64,000 bases of DNA from assembly GCA_903960515.1 (NCBI GenBank), contig CAJCBL010000302.1, forward strand, positions 1 to 64,000, written 5' to 3'. Positions 60,384-64,000 of the stretch are shown here, piece after piece (positions within the stretch are counted from its first letter, which is position 1; every line of letters starts with the position of its first letter). The stretch comes from an uncultured Verrucomicrobiota bacterium. Its GTDB lineage: Bacteria > Verrucomicrobiota > Verrucomicrobiia > Opitutales > Opitutaceae. The translations under genes and the position numbers were made by a program. The notes beneath the pieces were generated by a model. It was not told the origin of the DNA. It made no database searches and saw only the letters and a program-made list of their open reading frames with translations.

Positions 60384-60437
60384 GTAGGAGCGCGCCTGCA
60401 CGCGATCCGGGCTCTGAATCGCGTGCACGCACGCTCC
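60384..60437. repeat. REP/REPIN-like inverted pair
   Basis: GTAGGAGCGCGCCTGCACGCGAT ... ATCGCGTGCACGCACGCTCC. Confidence 0.75.
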
Positions 60438-60688
60438 ACTGAATGGTTACACCCAAGCCGTTACCAACCCGGCCCCCGGTGGGCCCGGAGCCTGTGGCCG
60501 TACCACCGAGCAACGCCGGCTGGGAACCGGCGCTCCGCCTTCCGCCCTCCGGTTTCCCGTCTCCGCCTTCCGCCTTCAGCCTTCAAGTTTCAGCCTACCG
60601 CCCTTCCTCGCCGCCGCGGCCCCCCCCGCCCCAATTCTGCTGGTCACCCCGCCACCCTGAGGGCTTCATCAGCGTACTCCATTCCCCG

Positions 60689-62287
60689 ATGACTCTTCCT
60701 GCCTGCACCTCTGTTCGCCTCGCACTGCTTGGGCTCGCCGCCGCGCTGTCCTTGACTCCCTGCCACGCCGGCACCGAAGACACCCCTTTGGCGGTGGCCA
60801 CACCAGCCCTTCCCTCCCTGCCCACTACGCCGCTGCCTGTCGCCGAGGCTCCTGGTCGGGTCGAAAACTCCGTGGTGAAGATCTTCTCCACCATGCGCTA
60901 TCCGGATGCATTCCGACCGTGGACGAAACAAGCGCCCACCGAGGCCACCGGCAGTGGTGTGGTGATCGAGGGCAACCGCATCCTCACCAACGCCCACGTC
61001 GTGCGCTACGCCAGCCAGGTGCAGGTGCAGGCCAACCAGTCCGGCGAAAAGATTTCCGCCACCGTAGAGTACATCGCCTACGGCATCGACCTGGCCGTGC
61101 TCAAGCTCGACGACGAGACGCTCTTCGCCACCCGCCCGCCCCTGCCCCGCGCCAACACCCTGCCCGACGTGAAGGACATCGTAATGGCCTATGGTTACCC
61201 GACAGGCGGTACCGAGCTCTCAATCACCAAGGGCATCGTCTCCCGCATCGAGTTCACCGGCTACAACGGCCCCACCTCCGGCCTGCGCATCCAGATCGAC
61301 GCCGCAATCAATCCCGGCAACTCAGGAGGCCCCGCCGTGGTCGGCGACAAGATGATCGGCCTCGCTTTCAGCGGCCTAGGCGGCGCCGACAACATCGGCT
61401 ACATCATCCCCAGCGAGGAGATCGAGCTGTTCCTGGCCGATGTCGCCGACGGCACCTACGACGGCAAACCGGGACTCTTCGACGATCTCCAGACTTTGGA
61501 GAACCCGGCGCTGCGGGCCTTCCTCAAGCTCAGCCCCACGGCCAAGGGCATGGTGGTGCATAGCCCCTCCAGCGACTCCGCCAGCTACCCGCTGCGCGAA
61601 TGGGACCTGATCACCCACATCGGCACCACCCCCATCGACGAGGACGGCATGATCCGTATCGGCCCCAACTTGCGGGTACGCTTCGCCTATCTCGTCCAGA
61701 AGGCCGCGCGCAACGGCACGGTGCCTCTCACAGTGGTTCGCGCAGGCAAGGAGCTCGCGATCGAGTTGCCCGTGGTTACAGAGCGGGTGCAGTTGCTCCC
61801 GGAGTTGCGCGGCGACTACCCGCCGTACTTCATCTTTGGGCCCATGGTTTTTTCGCGGGCCACCTCGTCGTTCGTCTCCGGCGTCGCCGGCAACAAGGTG
61901 CAAATCCCGTTCCTGTACTGCTACGGTGCCAGCCCGCTGATGCTGCGCCTGGGCGACCAGCCCGCCTTCCCCGGCGAGGAGCTCGTCGTGGTGTGCTCCC
62001 CATTTTTCCCCCACAAGCTGTCCAAGGGCTACTCCAACCCGGTTACCTCCGTGGTGAAATCGGTCAATGGCATCGCCATCAAGAACCTCGCCCACCTTGT
62101 CGAGGTGCTGCGCGACAACCGCGACGAGTTCATCGTGATCGAATCCGACCAGCGCGGCGGCGAAGGCCTCGTATTCAAGCGCAAGGAAATGCTCTCAGCC
62201 ACCGACGAGATTCTCTCCGACAACGGCGTGCGCGCCCAGGGTTCCGCCTCCATGCTGACAATCTGGAACGCCAAGCCGGCCCAGTAG
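60689..62287 (+). CDS. Exported Deg/HtrA-like trypsin-family serine protease with PDZ-like region
   Basis: Signal peptide; GSGVVIEGNRILTNAHVV (His), YGIDLAVLKL (Asp), INPGNSGGPAVV (Ser). Confidence 0.9.
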   Translation: MTLPACTSVRLALLGLAAALSLTPCHAGTEDTPLAVATPALPSLPTTPLPVAEAPGRVENSVVKIFSTMRYPDAFRPWTKQAPTEATGSGVVIEGNRILTNAHVVRYASQVQVQANQSGEKISATVEYIAYGIDLAVLKLDDETLFATRPPLPRANTLPDVKDIVMAYGYPTGGTELSITKGIVSRIEFTGYNGPTSGLRIQIDAAINPGNSGGPAVVGDKMIGLAFSGLGGADNIGYIIPSEEIELFLADVADGTYDGKPGLFDDLQTLENPALRAFLKLSPTAKGMVVHSPSSDSASYPLREWDLITHIGTTPIDEDGMIRIGPNLRVRFAYLVQKAARNGTVPLTVVRAGKELAIELPVVTERVQLLPELRGDYPPYFIFGPMVFSRATSSFVSGVAGNKVQIPFLYCYGASPLMLRLGDQPAFPGEELVVVCSPFFPHKLSKGYSNPVTSVVKSVNGIAIKNLAHLVEVLRDNRDEFIVIESDQRGGEGLVFKRKEMLSATDEILSDNGVRAQGSASMLTIWNAKPAQ

Positions 62288-62336
62288 TCACCGGACCAAT
62301 TCGGTGCCGCTAATGCCCCAGGCAGGACTGTCCGTA

Positions 62337-62459
62337 GTAGGAGCGTGCCTGCACGCGATAAGGCGCCATTCGCTTCCGCGATGAGCTGAATGCCGGATCC
62401 GTGTAGGAGCGTGCTTGCACGCGATCTGCGCTCTGGATCGCGTGCCAGCACGCTCCTAC
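62337..62459. repeat. REP-like repeat cluster (3 copies)
   Basis: 62337-62359, 62403-62425, 62437-62459. Confidence 0.8.
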
Positions 62460-62591
62460 GACAGAATGGTTACAGCCACGGCCTCGTCCCGCAGGCGCAG
62501 CCAAAGAGTGGAACAAGTGGAATAGCGTCCCCCAAACGCCGAACAACCGCCCATGGGATGCTCGACGCCTGGGGCCCGACCGACGGCAAAC

Positions 62592-63239
62592 TCAACGGGC
62601 CAGCGCCGCGCCCAGTTCCCGTCCGAGCTCGGCAACGGCCTCGCCCAGCTTGGCGGTGAGCGCGGCATAGTCGCCCGCGGCCCAGTCGGCCGGGGCGCTC
62701 TCGAAGGTGCCCGATGCCAGCACTGCGCCACTGTCGGCGGGGGAACGAATCTCCCACGTAGCCGCGAAGCGGGTCCGCTGGCCGCCCCCCCCAGTAAGGC
62801 CCTCGCAGGCCTGCACTGATACCGAAATCTCGCGCTCCGGCGTAGCTGCCTGCGGGGCCGGATAGGAGACGACCGAGCGCACCGCCGGCTGGGCCTGCAA
62901 GGTTTCCTTGAGCACGCGGGCGATCCCCAGATCCAAAGGCTCGGCCCAGCGGGCGGCCGGCGCCTGGCGCAGCTCCGTGCCGCCGGGACGCAGCACCAGC
63001 GCCACCGACCTCAAATAGGCGGGCAGTTCAACACGACTCAACCCCACGGTGACAGCTTTCGAGGAGGCCCTCTCCGCCGCTGTGCCCGCGGCGGGCGTCG
63101 CCGCCACCGATGAGGGCACCGACAACAGGTAGTAGCGGGTCGGATCCGGCTTGGCGGACGGGAACGAGCAACCGGCGAGCACGACCAGCGCGACCGGGGC
63201 AACCAAGCGGGCAAAAATGGAGAACGGGCAGGATTTCAT
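62592..63239 (-). CDS. PqiC/ABC-type auxiliary lipoprotein (DUF330-like)
   Basis: Lipobox LVVLAGC; DPTRYYLLSVP; VGLSRVELPAYLRS; next to MCE protein. A GTG at 63257 is an alternative start. Confidence 0.8.
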   Translation of the reverse strand: MKSCPFSIFARLVAPVALVVLAGCSFPSAKPDPTRYYLLSVPSSVAATPAAGTAAERASSKAVTVGLSRVELPAYLRSVALVLRPGGTELRQAPAARWAEPLDLGIARVLKETLQAQPAVRSVVSYPAPQAATPEREISVSVQACEGLTGGGGQRTRFAATWEIRSPADSGAVLASGTFESAPADWAAGDYAALTAKLGEAVAELGRELGAALAR

Positions 63240-63253
63240 GGGGACACCGGGAT

Positions 63254-64000
63254 TCACTTACGCCTCTCGGCAGCTTCCGGGCCGGCCGAGGGCCGGCCGA
63301 GCAGCAGGGCGTTGGGATTGCGTTCGAGGAAGTCGACCAGCCGCTGCATCGCCTCGGCGGCGTGGCCCACCCGTTCAAAGGTGCGCAGCGCCTCCTCGCC
63401 AAGCCCGGTCTGTGGACCGGTAAAACGGCGCACCGAGGCTGCGGCGGCGTTGAGCTGCTCCATCGCGCCTCGGGCCTCGGCAAGGGTGCGGTGCAACTCG
63501 TCGCCGGCAGGCACCACCACTCCGTCGATATGACCGATCGTGGTCTGCAACTGGGCGAGCGTGCGGTTCACGTTGCCAAAGGCCGCGACCAGTTGCGGGT
63601 CGGAGGCGAGCACACGCACCGCCGCGGCTGCCGCCTTCACCTCGTCTACGGCGGGCTGCACCTGGAGCGCGTCGATCTTGGTGCGCGCGCCCACCAGCAA
63701 CGCCTTGAGATCGGTCGAGATCCCCGAGTAGTCGACCTGCCGCAGCTTTGCCAACAAATCGGTGATGCTCGCGGTGAACTCCGCGATCGCCGAGGGGACC
63801 GAGGGCACCACCGGGCAGTCCACCTGAGGCAGGTCGGAGCGCAACGGATACTCCTGCTCCTCATGGAAGCTCAGCTCCACGTAGAGCAGCCCGGTGGCCA
63901 AACCCATCACCGCCAACTCGGCTCGCATGCCGTCCTTGACCAACTGCGCGACCTGTCCTTGGGCGGCGAAGTCGATGCGCCGGCCGTCTGGTCCCACCAG
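63254..64000 (-). CDS. MCE/MlaD family protein, truncated by window edge
   Basis: GLATGLLYVELSFHEEQEYPLRSDLPQVDCPVVPSVPSAIAEFTASITDLLAKL; C-terminal coiled coil. Confidence 0.8.
   Translation of the reverse strand: MVGPDGRRIDFAAQGQVAQLVKDGMRAELAVMGLATGLLYVELSFHEEQEYPLRSDLPQVDCPVVPSVPSAIAEFTASITDLLAKLRQVDYSGISTDLKALLVGARTKIDALQVQPAVDEVKAAAAAVRVLASDPQLVAAFGNVNRTLAQLQTTIGHIDGVVVPAGDELHRTLAEARGAMEQLNAAAASVRRFTGPQTGLGEEALRTFERVGHAAEAMQRLVDFLERNPNALLLGRPSAGPEAAERRK

Noticed and set aside
1-64000. tRNA or rRNA genes, transposases, prophage genes
   Set aside because: None recognised by reading; no tool was available to scan for tRNAs, so a missed one is possible.

Overview
A 64 kb, GC-rich bacterial chromosomal window, probably Verrucomicrobiota and perhaps Opitutaceae-like (inferred from gene content, not searched). 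Main blocks: (1) a 15-18 kb minus-strand chemosensory locus (about 1.4-18.5 kb) with HDOD, CheA, CheY, STAS, hybrid kinase, a coiled-coil MCP-like protein, CheY, CheB, CheD, CheR, MCP1, CheW and MCP2; (2) a 1401-aa multi-PAS hybrid kinase with a CxxCH sensor motif, an exported MsrB, a PEP-CTERM protein flanked by ~100-bp direct repeats, an orphan protein and guaA; (3) the str-S10-spc-alpha ribosomal superoperon (29.0-47.5 kb, minus strand), which has an adenylate-kinase-like ORF without a P-loop at the usual adk position; (4) an accessory-like right end with an EamA transporter, NERD protein, CheB-CheR-PAS fusion plus hybrid kinase, a palindromic repeat array, an XRE regulator, two PilT-type ATPases, a Deg-like protease and an MCE/PqiC pair. 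Several short palindromic repeat families sit between genes: a REP/REPIN-like GTAGGAGCGTGCTTGCACGCGAT family, a hairpin family with apparent compensatory stem changes, and a nested-palindrome array at 55.5-56.65 kb. The strongest candidates for undescribed biology are the degenerate Adk-like protein, the double-tip MCP-like protein in the che cluster, and the repeat families. No searches or folding programs were run; family calls come from reading motifs and gene order.
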